The notes beneath the pieces were generated by a model. It ran no database searches. It had not been told where the DNA came from and was given only the letters and a program-made list of their open reading frames with translations. Shown one piece after another: positions 17,231-26,299 of a stretch of 64,000 nt of DNA (position 1 is its first letter; the number at the start of each line of letters is the position of its first letter). The translations under genes were made by a program, and so were the position numbers. Source of the stretch: an uncultured Prevotella sp. (lineage in GTDB: Bacteria > Bacteroidota > Bacteroidia > Bacteroidales > Bacteroidaceae); NCBI GenBank assembly GCA_905233555.1, contig CAJODF010000006.1:20029-84028 (forward strand), given 5' to 3'.

Positions 17231-18234
17231 AGTTTATCTCCTCGGATCTCCAAACCCATATCGACATTGTCTGTAAAAAGTTGTCCTGTGCCTAATCCCT
17301 GTGGCATTCGGATATTGTCGCCATAGACCTCTGCGGCGAACTGGGCAATGGCGTTCAGGCCGATATTACTCTCAAGGGCCGAGGTTATCCACGAACCGAT
17401 GCTTTGTTCCCTGGCTACAGAAATCCACTCCCTGCACCCCAACATACCTCCATGTAATGAGGGTTTCAGGATAATGTATCTTGGTTTGATAACATTCAAC
17501 ATGTGGCGCTTCATCTCAGGGTCGTTAATGCCAATCAATTCCTCATCAAGGGCGATAGGCAGGGGCGACTCACGGCAGAGTTCCGCCATATAAGCCCATT
17601 GTCCAGCCTTGATGGGCTGTTCGATACTGTGGATGGCATATTGAGAAAGAAGTTCAAGTTTGTAAAGTGCCTCCTCATATAGGAAGGCCCCGTTGGCATC
17701 CAAGCGCAGTTCCACCTCGTGGAAACCGAACCGTTCCCGGATGCGCTTCACGAGGTCGAGTTCCTGGTCGAAGTCGATAGCCCCTATCTTCAGTTTCACG
17801 CAACGGAAACCCTGTTCCAGTTTTTGTTCCATGCGCTGGAGCATCTCCTCGTAACTCCCCATCCACACCAGTCCGTTGATGGGTATCCCCACTTCGCCTC
17901 GACTAAAGGCTGTATCGAAGAGTCTGTCGCCTCGATTAAGATTCTGTAGAGCCGTTTCAAGACCGAAGAGCATCGAAGGATAGTCTCTTAGTGTCTCGTA
18001 ATCAATCTGTTCCTTCTGACTGAAGTCCGAGCACACCTTATTTAATATACCAGCATATGCCTCATCGCCCATGGCATCACAACTGAGGTCAGGCAAGGGG
18101 GCACACTCTCCCACACCCTCATGCTGACCATCCAACAGATGAATCAGCCAGATCTTCCTGGTGGTATAGACCCCTCGCGACGTACCCGCAGGCTGCTTGA
18201 AGTGGAGCAGGCGCTCCTCTATACGATAGTCCAT
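17212..18234 (-). CDS. menC: o-succinylbenzoate synthase
   Basis: An enolase-superfamily dehydratase of 340 residues. The catalytic lysine is in CVKLKIGAIDF (about residue 145), and metal ligands are in LRLDANGAF, SIEQPIKAG and IALDEELIG. The second-half lysine is in ILKPSLHGG. Product goes to MenE, whose gene overlaps downstream. It starts 2 bp after menB ends, in the order menB-menC-menE. Confidence 0.94.
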   Translation of the reverse strand: MDYRIEERLLHFKQPAGTSRGVYTTRKIWLIHLLDGQHEGVGECAPLPDLSCDAMGDEAYAGILNKVCSDFSQKEQIDYETLRDYPSMLFGLETALQNLNRGDRLFDTAFSRGEVGIPINGLVWMGSYEEMLQRMEQKLEQGFRCVKLKIGAIDFDQELDLVKRIRERFGFHEVELRLDANGAFLYEEALYKLELLSQYAIHSIEQPIKAGQWAYMAELCRESPLPIALDEELIGINDPEMKRHMLNVIKPRYIILKPSLHGGMLGCREWISVAREQSIGSWITSALESNIGLNAIAQFAAEVYGDNIRMPQGLGTGQLFTDNVDMGLEIRGDKLWKVKG

Positions 18235-18236
18235 CC

Positions 18237-19094
18237 TTATGGCAATTTGGGATATTTCTTAAAGTCGGGCTTCCGTTTCTCGAGGAAGGCCTTGCCTCCT
18301 TCCTGCGCCTCGTCGAGGAAATAATAGAGCATCGTGCAGTCGCCCGCCAGTTCCTGAATACCAGCCTGTCCGTCGAGTTCGGCATTTAATCCGGCCTTGA
18401 TCATCCGGAGTGCCAACGGCGAACGTTCCATCATTGTCTCAGCCCACACCACACACTCGTCTTCGAGTCTTTCAATAGGTACCACCTTGTTCACCATACC
18501 CATCTGCTCGGCCTCCTTCGCCGTATATTGGCGACAGAGGAACCAAATTTCACGAGCCTTCTTTTGTCCTACGATACGGGCCAGATACGAAGAGCCGAAG
18601 CCTGCATCAAACGAGCCCACCTTGGGTCCCGTCTGTCCAAAGATGGCGTTCTCCGAAGCAATTGTTAGGTCGCAGACCAGATGGAGTACATGTCCACCCC
18701 CGATGGCATAGCCGTTCACCATGGCAATGACGGGTTTTGGCAGACGACGAATCTGCATCTGCACATCGAGCACAGAGAGACGGGGTACACCTTCCTCATC
18801 TACATAACCACCTCGCCCCTTCACATGCATGTCACCGCCCGAACAGAAGGCATGTTTCACATCGGCAAGCGTTTTCCCCTCAGGTATTTCCGACATGGCA
18901 CCAGTCAGTAGCACCACACTGATATCCTGCAACTCGCGACACTGTGCAAAGGCTTGTGACAACTCCCATGTTGTCTTCGGCGTAAAGGCATTGCGGTAGT
19001 GCGGACGGTTGATCGTAATCTTCGCAATCCCATTATACTCCTCGAAGAGAATCTCCTCGAACTCCCTAATCGTCTTCCATTGTCTCTTTTCCAT
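18237..19094 (-). CDS. menB: 1,4-dihydroxy-2-naphthoyl-CoA synthase
   Basis: A crotonase-fold enzyme closing the second ring of the naphthoquinone. The 285 residues show [27 protein letters not shown] (oxyanion hole and active-site loop), [22 protein letters not shown], and the MenB-specific [20 protein letters not shown]. It is first in the menB-menC-menE unit, with its own promoter box at 19122. Confidence 0.96.
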   Translation of the reverse strand: MEKRQWKTIREFEEILFEEYNGIAKITINRPHYRNAFTPKTTWELSQAFAQCRELQDISVVLLTGAMSEIPEGKTLADVKHAFCSGGDMHVKGRGGYVDEEGVPRLSVLDVQMQIRRLPKPVIAMVNGYAIGGGHVLHLVCDLTIASENAIFGQTGPKVGSFDAGFGSSYLARIVGQKKAREIWFLCRQYTAKEAEQMGMVNKVVPIERLEDECVVWAETMMERSPLALRMIKAGLNAELDGQAGIQELAGDCTMLYYFLDEAQEGGKAFLEKRKPDFKKYPKLP

Positions 19095-19121
19095 AATGCT
19101 TATACCTTATATATTAGGATG

Positions 19122-19129
19122 CAAAGATA
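19122..19129 (-). promoter_or_regulatory. -7 promoter box for menBCE
   Basis: CAAAGATA on the plus strand reads TATCTTTG on the minus strand, 28 bp upstream of menB. Confidence 0.7.
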
Positions 19130-19140
19130 CTAAAAAGAAG

Positions 19141-19168
19141 TGATATGTGAGAAGTGAAAAGTGAAAAA
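19141..19168. repeat. Heptanucleotide repeat, TGAAAAG family
   Basis: Four 7-base units TGATATG, TGAGAAG, TGAAAAG, TGAAAAA in the menB-uraA divergent intergenic region. Confidence 0.75.
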
Positions 19169-19227
19169 ATTGTTGTCGCCATCTTATTTTTTTCTTAAAT
19201 CTTTACTCTTAATTCTTATTTTCTTCG

Positions 19228-19235
19228 TATCTTTG
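19228..19235 (+). promoter_or_regulatory. -7 promoter box for uraA
   Basis: TATCTTTG followed by GCAGG, 24 bp before the uraA start. Confidence 0.7.
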
Positions 19236-19258
19236 CAGGCAGATAAACGAATCAAATT

Positions 19259-20590
19259 ATGAACATCACAGAAAAGGAAGGCATCACTGATGCAAGGCAA
19301 CTGGGCATGCCCAAGTACATCATCTTAGGTATCCAACATTTATTCGCCATGTTCGGGGCTACCATATTGGTGCCCGTATTGACAGGTCTCTCCGTGTCGT
19401 CAACCCTACTATTTGCAGGTATCGGCACACTGGTATTCCACTTTGTGAGCAAACTGCAGGTGCCTGCCTTCCTCGGTTCCTCGTTTGCTTTCTTAGGAGG
19501 CTATTTGTCTGTGAAATCATTGGGCGTTGATCAGGGTATGACCGAGACGCTGGCCTTAGACTACGCCTGTATTGGTGTATTCTGCGCCGGACTGTGCTAT
19601 TTCATAATGGCAGGCCTCATCAAATCGTTCGGATTAGAGAAGATTCTGCATTTCTTTCCGCCGTTGGTCACTGGTCCTATGATTATTGCTATCGGATTGG
19701 TACTCTCGGGCAGTGCTATACAGAACTGCACCACTAACGGACTGCTGGCTATTGTGGCTTTGGTGACAGTCATCACTGCCAGTGTATGGGGTAAGGGTAT
19801 CATCAAGATCATCCCCATTCTGTTGGGCGTACTGGTCAGTTACACGCTGGCCGCCGTATTGGGTGAAGTGGATTTTTCGGCGTTAGGCGAGGCAGCATGG
19901 ATCGGGCTACCTTTCAGCCGTGAGCAGACTGTACTGGCTGTCTTTGATGACATAGACACCACTTTCCTCATCTCTACCATCATCGCTATCCTGCCGATAG
20001 CCATTGCAACCATTATGGAGCACATCGGTGACATGTGTGCCATCTCCTCCACTGTAGGGAAAGACTTTCTGAAGGAGCCTGGTCTGCACCGCACGTTGAT
20101 GGGTGACGGTCTGGCCACCGCATTGGCTTCACTTTTTGGAGCGCCGGCCAATACCACTTACGGCGAGAATACCGGTGTACTGAACCTTACGAAGGTCTTC
20201 GACCCTGCAGTCATCCGTCTGGCCGCCATCTTCGCCATTCTGCTCTCCTTCTGTCCCAAGTTTGCCTGTCTCATCGGCTTGATGCCCGCTGCTACCATCG
20301 GTGGTGTAAGTCTGATTCTCTATGGCATGATTTCTGCCGTTGGTGTGCGTAATCTTGTGGAGGACAGTGTCGACCTAAACTCTTCACGTAATGTCTTTGT
20401 GGCGGCCTCTATCCTGGTCATCGCCATCGGAGTGAAATACGGTGCCGACGATAATGTGAGCATTGGCCCCATCCATTTCTCCGGACTGGCTCTCGCTGCC
20501 CTTGTAGGTGTAACGCTCAACGCCATCCTACCCGGTAAGTTAGGCATGAAGATCAAGAGTGTGCACGGCAAGGACAAACCCCAGCAATGA
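19259..20590 (+). CDS. uraA: Uracil/xanthine permease (NCS2 family, UraA-like)
   Basis: A 443-residue inner-membrane nucleobase:proton symporter with many membrane helices. It has the family N-terminal motif LGIQHLFAMFGATILVPVLTGL, the substrate helix IATIMEHIGDMCAISS, and the diagnostic FGAPANTTYGENTGV. UraA rather than a purine carrier is favoured by PANTTYGEN and by the nucleoside kinase gene 18 bp downstream, a likely pyrimidine-salvage pair. These two plus-strand genes separate menD/menF from menBCE. Confidence 0.92.
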   Translation: MNITEKEGITDARQLGMPKYIILGIQHLFAMFGATILVPVLTGLSVSSTLLFAGIGTLVFHFVSKLQVPAFLGSSFAFLGGYLSVKSLGVDQGMTETLALDYACIGVFCAGLCYFIMAGLIKSFGLEKILHFFPPLVTGPMIIAIGLVLSGSAIQNCTTNGLLAIVALVTVITASVWGKGIIKIIPILLGVLVSYTLAAVLGEVDFSALGEAAWIGLPFSREQTVLAVFDDIDTTFLISTIIAILPIAIATIMEHIGDMCAISSTVGKDFLKEPGLHRTLMGDGLATALASLFGAPANTTYGENTGVLNLTKVFDPAVIRLAAIFAILLSFCPKFACLIGLMPAATIGGVSLILYGMISAVGVRNLVEDSVDLNSSRNVFVAASILVIAIGVKYGADDNVSIGPIHFSGLALAALVGVTLNAILPGKLGMKIKSVHGKDKPQQ

Positions 20591-20608
20591 AGTTATACCT
20601 GTGAGATT

Positions 20609-22294
20609 ATGTTACAAATCCGCTGTAAGAACAACAATGTGACGAAGAGTTTCCCTGAGGGGACCTCGCTGCTCGACGTGTATCAGGAATTTGCCAACGA
20701 CATCCAGTTGCCTTACCCAGTCGTATCAGCCAGAGTAAATAACACCTCGCAGGGACTGAAGTTCAGACTGTTTCAAAATCGTGACGTAGAGTTTCTGGAT
20801 GCCCGTGAGGGATCAGGCCACCGTGTATATGTGCGCTCATTGAGTTTCCTGCTCTACAAGGCCACGCAGGATGTTTTTCCTGGGTCGAAGTTGTTTATCG
20901 AGCACTCGCTAAGCAGGGGCTATTACTGTAACCTAAAGAAGAAAGGCAATGAGCCGCTGACGGATGACGATGTAGAGCATATCAGGAATCGGATGCAAGA
21001 GATTGTTGATCTCGACATGCCTTTCCGTCGTACGGAGGCCACCAACGAAGAGGCCATTCGCGTGTTCTCGGAACGGGGGTTTTCTGACAAGGTAAAGCTT
21101 TTGGAGACCAGTGGACAGATATACAGCGACTACTACACACTGGGCGACACCGTAGATTATTACTACGGACCGCTGGTACCTAGTGCAGGTTATCTGCAGG
21201 TATGGGGACTGGAACGCTACGAGGACGGACTATTGCTACGGGTACCAGACTGGTATAACCCGCTGAAGGTGGCTGAGAAAATGCCCCAACCCAAGACCTT
21301 CGAAATGTTTGCAGAGAAGACCCGCTGGGACATCATCATGCGTCTCTCGAATGCGGGCGACGTGAACAAGGCCGTTATGCGGGGACATGCCTCAGAACTG
21401 ATACAGGTGTCGGAGGCCCTGCAAGAGAAGAAGATAGTACAGATTGCAGAAGAGATAGACCATCGGTTCCATCGTGAAAAAGATCCAGTAAGACTAGTGC
21501 TCATTACAGGACCGTCGAGTTCAGGTAAGACAACTTTCTGTAAACGACTCTCAATCCAGTTGTTGGCTTGCGGACTGCGACCCGTATCGTTCTCGACAGA
21601 TGACTATTTCGTGAACCGTGTCGATACCCCGAAGTTGCCAAACGGCGACTATGACTTCGATAATATCGAGACTGTAGAATACGCATTGCTCGAAGATCAT
21701 CTGCTAAGATTGATGAATGGTGAACGCGTGGAGATTCCTGAGTATAACTTTGTGACGGGCAAACGGGAGTATAATGGAAAGAAACTGAAGTTAGGCAGCG
21801 ACACGGTACTCATCATCGAGGGTATCCACGCGCTGAACCCATTGCTGACAAAGAAGATTCCAGACAGTCTGAAATACAAGGTTTTTATCTCCGCATTGAC
21901 GAGTATCTCGCTCGACGATCACAACTGGATTCCTACCCGTGACAACCGTCTGCTGCGCCGTATCATCCGCGACTACAATAAAGGGGCCTTTACGGCTCAA
22001 CAGACCATCGCCCAGTGGAAGAATGTTTTAGAGTCTGAAGACCAATGGATATCTCCCTTCCAAGAGACTGCTGACGTGATGTTCAACTCGGCTCTTAACA
22101 TCGAGTTTGCCGTACTGAGACCCCATGCAGAGATTATCCTTGCCTCTGTACCCAAGAACTGTCCAGAATACTCCGATGCCCACCGTCTGCTGAAATTTAT
22201 CCGTTACTTCATCCCCATTAGCGATACAGAGATACCACCCACGTCAATCATGCGTGAGTTCGTAGGAGGCTCAAGTTTCAAATATCCGAGATAA
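20609..22294 (+). CDS. TGS/SAD-fused uridine kinase-like nucleoside kinase
   Basis: A 561-residue composite protein. Residues 1-60 resemble a TGS domain (IRCKNNNVTKSFPEGTSLLDVYQEF) and about 65-230 the second additional domain of threonyl-tRNA synthetase. The rest is a P-loop kinase of the uridine kinase/phosphoribulokinase family: GPSSSGKTTF near residue 302, the DDYF substrate motif, and the IIEGIHALNP region. Bacteroidetes and Firmicutes encode such fusions. The kinase likely phosphorylates uridine or cytidine; the role of the ThrRS-like part is unknown. It is co-transcribed with uraA. Confidence 0.9.
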   Translation: MLQIRCKNNNVTKSFPEGTSLLDVYQEFANDIQLPYPVVSARVNNTSQGLKFRLFQNRDVEFLDAREGSGHRVYVRSLSFLLYKATQDVFPGSKLFIEHSLSRGYYCNLKKKGNEPLTDDDVEHIRNRMQEIVDLDMPFRRTEATNEEAIRVFSERGFSDKVKLLETSGQIYSDYYTLGDTVDYYYGPLVPSAGYLQVWGLERYEDGLLLRVPDWYNPLKVAEKMPQPKTFEMFAEKTRWDIIMRLSNAGDVNKAVMRGHASELIQVSEALQEKKIVQIAEEIDHRFHREKDPVRLVLITGPSSSGKTTFCKRLSIQLLACGLRPVSFSTDDYFVNRVDTPKLPNGDYDFDNIETVEYALLEDHLLRLMNGERVEIPEYNFVTGKREYNGKKLKLGSDTVLIIEGIHALNPLLTKKIPDSLKYKVFISALTSISLDDHNWIPTRDNRLLRRIIRDYNKGAFTAQQTIAQWKNVLESEDQWISPFQETADVMFNSALNIEFAVLRPHAEIILASVPKNCPEYSDAHRLLKFIRYFIPISDTEIPPTSIMREFVGGSSFKYPR

Positions 22295-22296
22295 AG

Positions 22297-22322
22297 AAAG
22301 AGGCATCAGTTGGTGCCTCTTT
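22297..22322. terminator. Convergent terminator hairpin
   Basis: Stem AAAGAGGC (22297-22304) with GCCTCTTT (22315-22322). It lies after the kinase stop and overlaps the last codons of menD, so it can serve both strands. Confidence 0.7.
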
Positions 22323-23862
22323 CGCGTAGTTTTTGGTAATAGTCGCGGAAAACCCTTTCATCCTCGGCGGAATCGGTGAAGATCTCTAATAGTACGGGAC
22401 GTTCACTTTCTATATATAATAAGGTGTCGATGCCCTGCTGCATTTGTTCCATGTTCTCCGCCTTAAGATAGGTGATGTTGTTCTGTTGGCAAATACCTTC
22501 GGCAGAGGTATGGTGCTCTCCAGCTACAAATTGGTCGCGGGCAGGACTCTTTTCCAAGCCTTTCAGCAAATTAAAAATGCCGCCCTTGCCGTTGTTAAGC
22601 AGCAGGATGCGGAGATTGCCGCGCAGATTCTGGTTCCACAAGGCGTTCTGGTCATAGAAAAAACTCAGGTCGCCAATGACACAGAAGACTGTCTCGTCTG
22701 TAATACAGGAGAAGCCTGCTGCTGTGGAGAGGGAGCCCTCGATACCATTCACGCCCCGATTACAATAGACATAGTGGCGGGCATAGATGTTCGCCAAACG
22801 GATAGCAGTGCTATTCGCATAATGAAAAGTGATATGTGAAAAGTGAAGGGCTTTTGCCTCGAAGTACTTCACCGCTGCCATTTGGGAATAGGCTGGCTCG
22901 TAAGATTCTGCCATCTGTTGCACATCGTCCAATAATCGTTGCCATTTCTCGACAAAAGGATGGGGTTGCTGTTCCAGATTGAAACGGATCATATCGGCCA
23001 CAACCTTAGCATCACCCTGAATGACATGTGTCAGATTCATAAACGTATCATTCACCTCACCCGTTTCATTGACGGACCATGTCTTTTTGGCCTTTCTCAA
23101 AAAATGTTTCAGGCGCTTACTGACGATTGAACCACCTGTATATAGTACGAAGTCAGGAACATAGTCCTCAGTATCCCCCACGAGATAGACGGCTTCGTCA
23201 AGATGAGGATTCATGGGTTGTCCTTCTATCAGCATGGGACGCTTAGCCTGCATGAACATACGGCAGACATGAGTGAGGGTGGTATTAGAGATATCGGCAG
23301 GCCGGAGTTCAATCTTACGCTCCATTGGCAACTGCTCTACAGAGAAATCAAAAAGCGGCTCAGAAATGGGGACATTGATGTGAACAGGAACATTTCTGAC
23401 TATCAAAGCCTCGTTGACAAGGCGATTACAATACCAACGAGATTCTGTATCGTAAGGCTCTGGCAGGGATACCGCCTTTTTCACAAATCGCCCGAGGGCA
23501 TCGGGCTGTGGAAGGGTCTGTCCGTCCAACTGGTCTATCCATGCCTGAGGACGGTCAGCAGAAATCACCACCAAAGGAATATGTTGGTAGTAAGCCTCAG
23601 CAACAGCAGGCGCAAGATTGAGCAAGGCCGTTCCACTGGTAACACAAACGGCTACTGGCTGCTGTAAGCACTGGCTCATACCCAAGGCATAGAAACCTGC
23701 ACTGCGTTCATCCGTCACAGGATAGCACTCAATATCAGGACACTCATTGAAGTTATGCACAATGGGAGAATTTCGACTCCCAGGGCAACAAACGGCATGC
23801 TTCACGCCATGCGCCACCAACAAAGCCGTCAGGATATTTACATTTTCTTTATTGCTATACAT
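22306..23862 (-). CDS. menD: 2-succinyl-5-enolpyruvyl-6-hydroxy-3-cyclohexene-1-carboxylate synthase
   Basis: A ThDP enzyme adding succinyl-semialdehyde to isochorismate. The 518 residues show the glutamate region DERSAGFYALGMSQ, VTSGTALLNLAPAVAEAYY, SADRPQAWIDQLDGQT, and the cofactor motif CVIGDLSFFYDQNALWNQ with NNGKGGIFNLLKG. Length is slightly short but complete. It overlaps menF by 25 bp. Codons at 22823-22850 consist of 7-bp TGAAAAG-type repeats, giving the odd stretch HFSHITFHY just before the conserved ANSTAIR segment. Confidence 0.95.
   Translation of the reverse strand: MYSNKENVNILTALLVAHGVKHAVCCPGSRNSPIVHNFNECPDIECYPVTDERSAGFYALGMSQCLQQPVAVCVTSGTALLNLAPAVAEAYYQHIPLVVISADRPQAWIDQLDGQTLPQPDALGRFVKKAVSLPEPYDTESRWYCNRLVNEALIVRNVPVHINVPISEPLFDFSVEQLPMERKIELRPADISNTTLTHVCRMFMQAKRPMLIEGQPMNPHLDEAVYLVGDTEDYVPDFVLYTGGSIVSKRLKHFLRKAKKTWSVNETGEVNDTFMNLTHVIQGDAKVVADMIRFNLEQQPHPFVEKWQRLLDDVQQMAESYEPAYSQMAAVKYFEAKALHFSHITFHYANSTAIRLANIYARHYVYCNRGVNGIEGSLSTAAGFSCITDETVFCVIGDLSFFYDQNALWNQNLRGNLRILLLNNGKGGIFNLLKGLEKSPARDQFVAGEHHTSAEGICQQNNITYLKAENMEQMQQGIDTLLYIESERPVLLEIFTDSAEDERVFRDYYQKLRERGTN
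22823..22850. repeat. Heptanucleotide repeat inside menD
   Basis: Units TGAAAAG, TGATATG, TGAAAAG, TGAAGGG in exact 7-base register within the menD coding sequence. Same unit family as the intergenic arrays nearby. Confidence 0.75.
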
Positions 23863-24884
23863 CTTCGCATGGTTTCAAGTTTCGCCTCCGTTTCCTGCCA
23901 TTCCTGTTCCTCAGTACTGTCCTTCAATAGACCTCCTCCAGCATAGAGATGATAATGACTGCCATCGATATTCATACTGCGAAGCGTCACGTAGAGATGG
24001 GTATCGCCCGACGGATCAAGCATCCCCATGAATCCACTATAATAACGACGGGGGGTATGTTCATTCCGGATAATGAATTGAAATGCCTCACGCTTCGGCA
24101 GGCCGCAGACGGCAGGGGTGGGATGAAGCGCATGAAGCAAATCGCCTAGATGCTGACTGTCGGGCAACGAGAAGGCGAAGTCGCTCCGCAGATGGACAAG
24201 GTTGGCAGCGCGCACGGTACGAGGGCCTTCCTCGTGGAAATCACCAGTAAACTGCTCCAGACATTCTGCTATATAGGTGGCGACGATGCGCTGTTCTTGT
24301 ATATCCTTGGTAGGCCAACAGACGGTCTCCCCCTCACCCACAAGTTGATCGCCTGCCAACCTCATCGTCCCAGCCAGGGCGATAGTGCGCCAGTCCGACC
24401 CTCCACCATCCAGCAATATCTCAGGTGTAGCAGTCAACCAGCAACCACTCTTCTCTGTCTCGACTAAAGCGATAAACATTCTGGGATAAAGCGCACAAGC
24501 CCGATGGAAGAGTTGTATCGGGGTGACTGGCACTTCGAATTCTTCATCGACACAACGAGCCAAAACAATCTTACGAAAGACGCCTGCCTCAAGTTGGGCA
24601 TGATAATTGGCGAAATCAATGGTATAGGTCGTTGACGGGGATTGAGGAGTCGACAGAACGGGCAGGCAAGTATTACAATGACCATCTCCAACGCCAATCT
24701 TCTCCACTTTATCTGGACGAATGAGCAAGATAGGCTGTTGCTCTTTCACCTCAAATGGAGCAACAACAAACCCTCGTTTGCCGTTGAGTTCCGAACAAAA
24801 AAGATATTCGGCAGGCTCACCTTCTGTCTGCTGAATCAGCGTCGCATAATCAGCATGCGGCAAACGATAGATGGCATAAGACAT
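23838..24884 (-). CDS. menF: Isochorismate synthase
   Basis: A chorismate-binding enzyme of 348 residues making isochorismate for MenD. Motifs: KIVLARCVDEEF, WLTATPEILL, IALAGTMRLAGD, HLRSDFAFSLPD, LHPTPAVCGLPKREA and YYSGFMGML. The N-terminal part is short, as usual in Bacteroidetes. Its start shares one base with the stop of the thioesterase gene (TAATG), and its end overlaps menD. Confidence 0.93.
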   Translation of the reverse strand: MSYAIYRLPHADYATLIQQTEGEPAEYLFCSELNGKRGFVVAPFEVKEQQPILLIRPDKVEKIGVGDGHCNTCLPVLSTPQSPSTTYTIDFANYHAQLEAGVFRKIVLARCVDEEFEVPVTPIQLFHRACALYPRMFIALVETEKSGCWLTATPEILLDGGGSDWRTIALAGTMRLAGDQLVGEGETVCWPTKDIQEQRIVATYIAECLEQFTGDFHEEGPRTVRAANLVHLRSDFAFSLPDSQHLGDLLHALHPTPAVCGLPKREAFQFIIRNEHTPRRYYSGFMGMLDPSGDTHLYVTLRSMNIDGSHYHLYAGGGLLKDSTEEQEWQETEAKLETMRRCIAIKKM

Positions 24885-25297
24885 TATTTCTTCTGCTTAA
24901 TAATATAATTGGTAACACGGACATTCGAGATCAAGTCACCCGATGAGTCCTTGATATCAACATTCCAAACATGAAGAGTTGTGCCTTGATGCAACAGATG
25001 GGCATATGCCGTCACAGTATCGCCCTCGGCCACAGCCTTCACATGAGAACCACTCACCTCGATGCCCACACAAGCACATCCCGGACAGAGGGCAGAGGAA
25101 CCAACGCCTGCTACATTCTCTGCCAATGCCAGTGAAGCACCGCCACTCAAGAACCCAAAAGGCTGACGATTACGCTCATCGACCTGCATACGGGCCAAAC
25201 AAGTATCGTCCTCGGGTGTGGAGATAAACTCCATCCCGAGGGCGGTACTCAAATTGGGCTTTGCGTTGATAATCTCGTTGATTCTCTCTACATCCAT
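24884..25297 (-). CDS. Hotdog-fold thioesterase, candidate DHNA-CoA thioesterase
   Basis: A 137-residue PaaI/MenI-like hotdog protein. Motifs: RNRQPFGFLSGGASLALAENVAG (active-site loop with the central helix) and GIEVSGSHVKAVAEGDTVTA. The chosen start MDVERIN at 25297 lies 1 bp after the ROK stop and fits the family; a longer frame exists but overlaps ROK. Its position directly before menF suggests it hydrolyses 1,4-dihydroxy-2-naphthoyl-CoA. That is inference from context. Confidence 0.88.
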   Translation of the reverse strand: MDVERINEIINAKPNLSTALGMEFISTPEDDTCLARMQVDERNRQPFGFLSGGASLALAENVAGVGSSALCPGCACVGIEVSGSHVKAVAEGDTVTAYAHLLHQGTTLHVWNVDIKDSSGDLISNVRVTNYIIKQKK

Positions 25298-25298
25298 T

Positions 25299-26279
25299 CT
25301 ATTTAAACAATGAATATTCAGGGACCTCCCAAGCCAAGGCACTTGCTCCCAGTGCATCGCGCTCACGATCGTCGAGTTTCGACAACAATAGTTTCACATG
25401 ACCTCGCATATTCGGGAACACATGTGCCTCGAACGAATCATAGGTAGGATCGAGCAGCCAATGTCCTGCATGGGAGATACCGCCCGTCAGGATAATTGCC
25501 TCGGGATTGATGATCGAGGCATAATTGGCCAGTCCAATGCCTAACATATAGCCCGTCTTACGATAGACTTCAATGGCCATCTCATCACCTTTGTCACAGC
25601 ACTCGGAGATAGTTCTTGGCGACAGATGTTCAATATCACGCATCAGCGAAGGCTTATCGCTCTCGGCCATCATCTCACGAGCCGTCAGTACAATACCCTT
25701 GGCGGCAGCATAAGATTCCAGACACCCCTTGTGACCACAGCCACAGTCACGACCGCCATCGACGACACAGGTATGGCCCACTTCGCCAGCGAAGCCCTGA
25801 ACGCCCTTGTGATCACGTCCGTTGCTGAAGAAACAACTGCCTAATCCTGATCCGAGATGTATAACGATGAAGTTCGACATGCCATGCGCACTACCGAACA
25901 CATATTCTCCCAAAGCAGCGATATGTGCATCGTTCGCCAGGCCTACTGCCAGTCCGATTCTGTCACGTACCATAGCTGCCAGAGGGATGACTCCCTTCCA
26001 AGGCAGGTTGGCTGCATTCTCAATACAGCCGGACAAGTTACTGGCACTCGGTGCACTGATACCGATAGAACGGATGGTCTCATAACCTCCATTCTCCTCT
26101 ACCAACATTACGATCTTCTCACTCAGTGCCGTCACGTAATTGTTTACATCAGGATAGTCGAGTGTTGCGAAATGACCCTCGGCAACGACGTTACCTCGCA
26201 CATCAACAATAGCGTAGGTCGTACGCTCCATGCTGATATCGACGCCGACAACTCTTGTTTTGATATTATACTCTTCCAC
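25299..26279 (-). CDS. ROK family sugar kinase (copy 1)
   Basis: A 326-residue ROK protein without an N-terminal helix-turn-helix, hence a kinase rather than a NagC-type repressor. It shows the phosphate motif VVGVDISMERTTYAIVD, the catalytic aspartate in LANDAHIAALGE, the EVGHTCV metal site and the zinc cluster CGCGHKGCLESYAA. The substrate is probably a hexose or N-acetyl-hexosamine; the sequence does not decide. It is a tandem paralogue of the next upstream gene, 20 bp apart. Confidence 0.92.
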   Translation of the reverse strand: MEEYNIKTRVVGVDISMERTTYAIVDVRGNVVAEGHFATLDYPDVNNYVTALSEKIVMLVEENGGYETIRSIGISAPSASNLSGCIENAANLPWKGVIPLAAMVRDRIGLAVGLANDAHIAALGEYVFGSAHGMSNFIVIHLGSGLGSCFFSNGRDHKGVQGFAGEVGHTCVVDGGRDCGCGHKGCLESYAAAKGIVLTAREMMAESDKPSLMRDIEHLSPRTISECCDKGDEMAIEVYRKTGYMLGIGLANYASIINPEAIILTGGISHAGHWLLDPTYDSFEAHVFPNMRGHVKLLLSKLDDRERDALGASALAWEVPEYSLFK

Positions 26280-26299
26280 TGTAATGTAATAAGATTATG

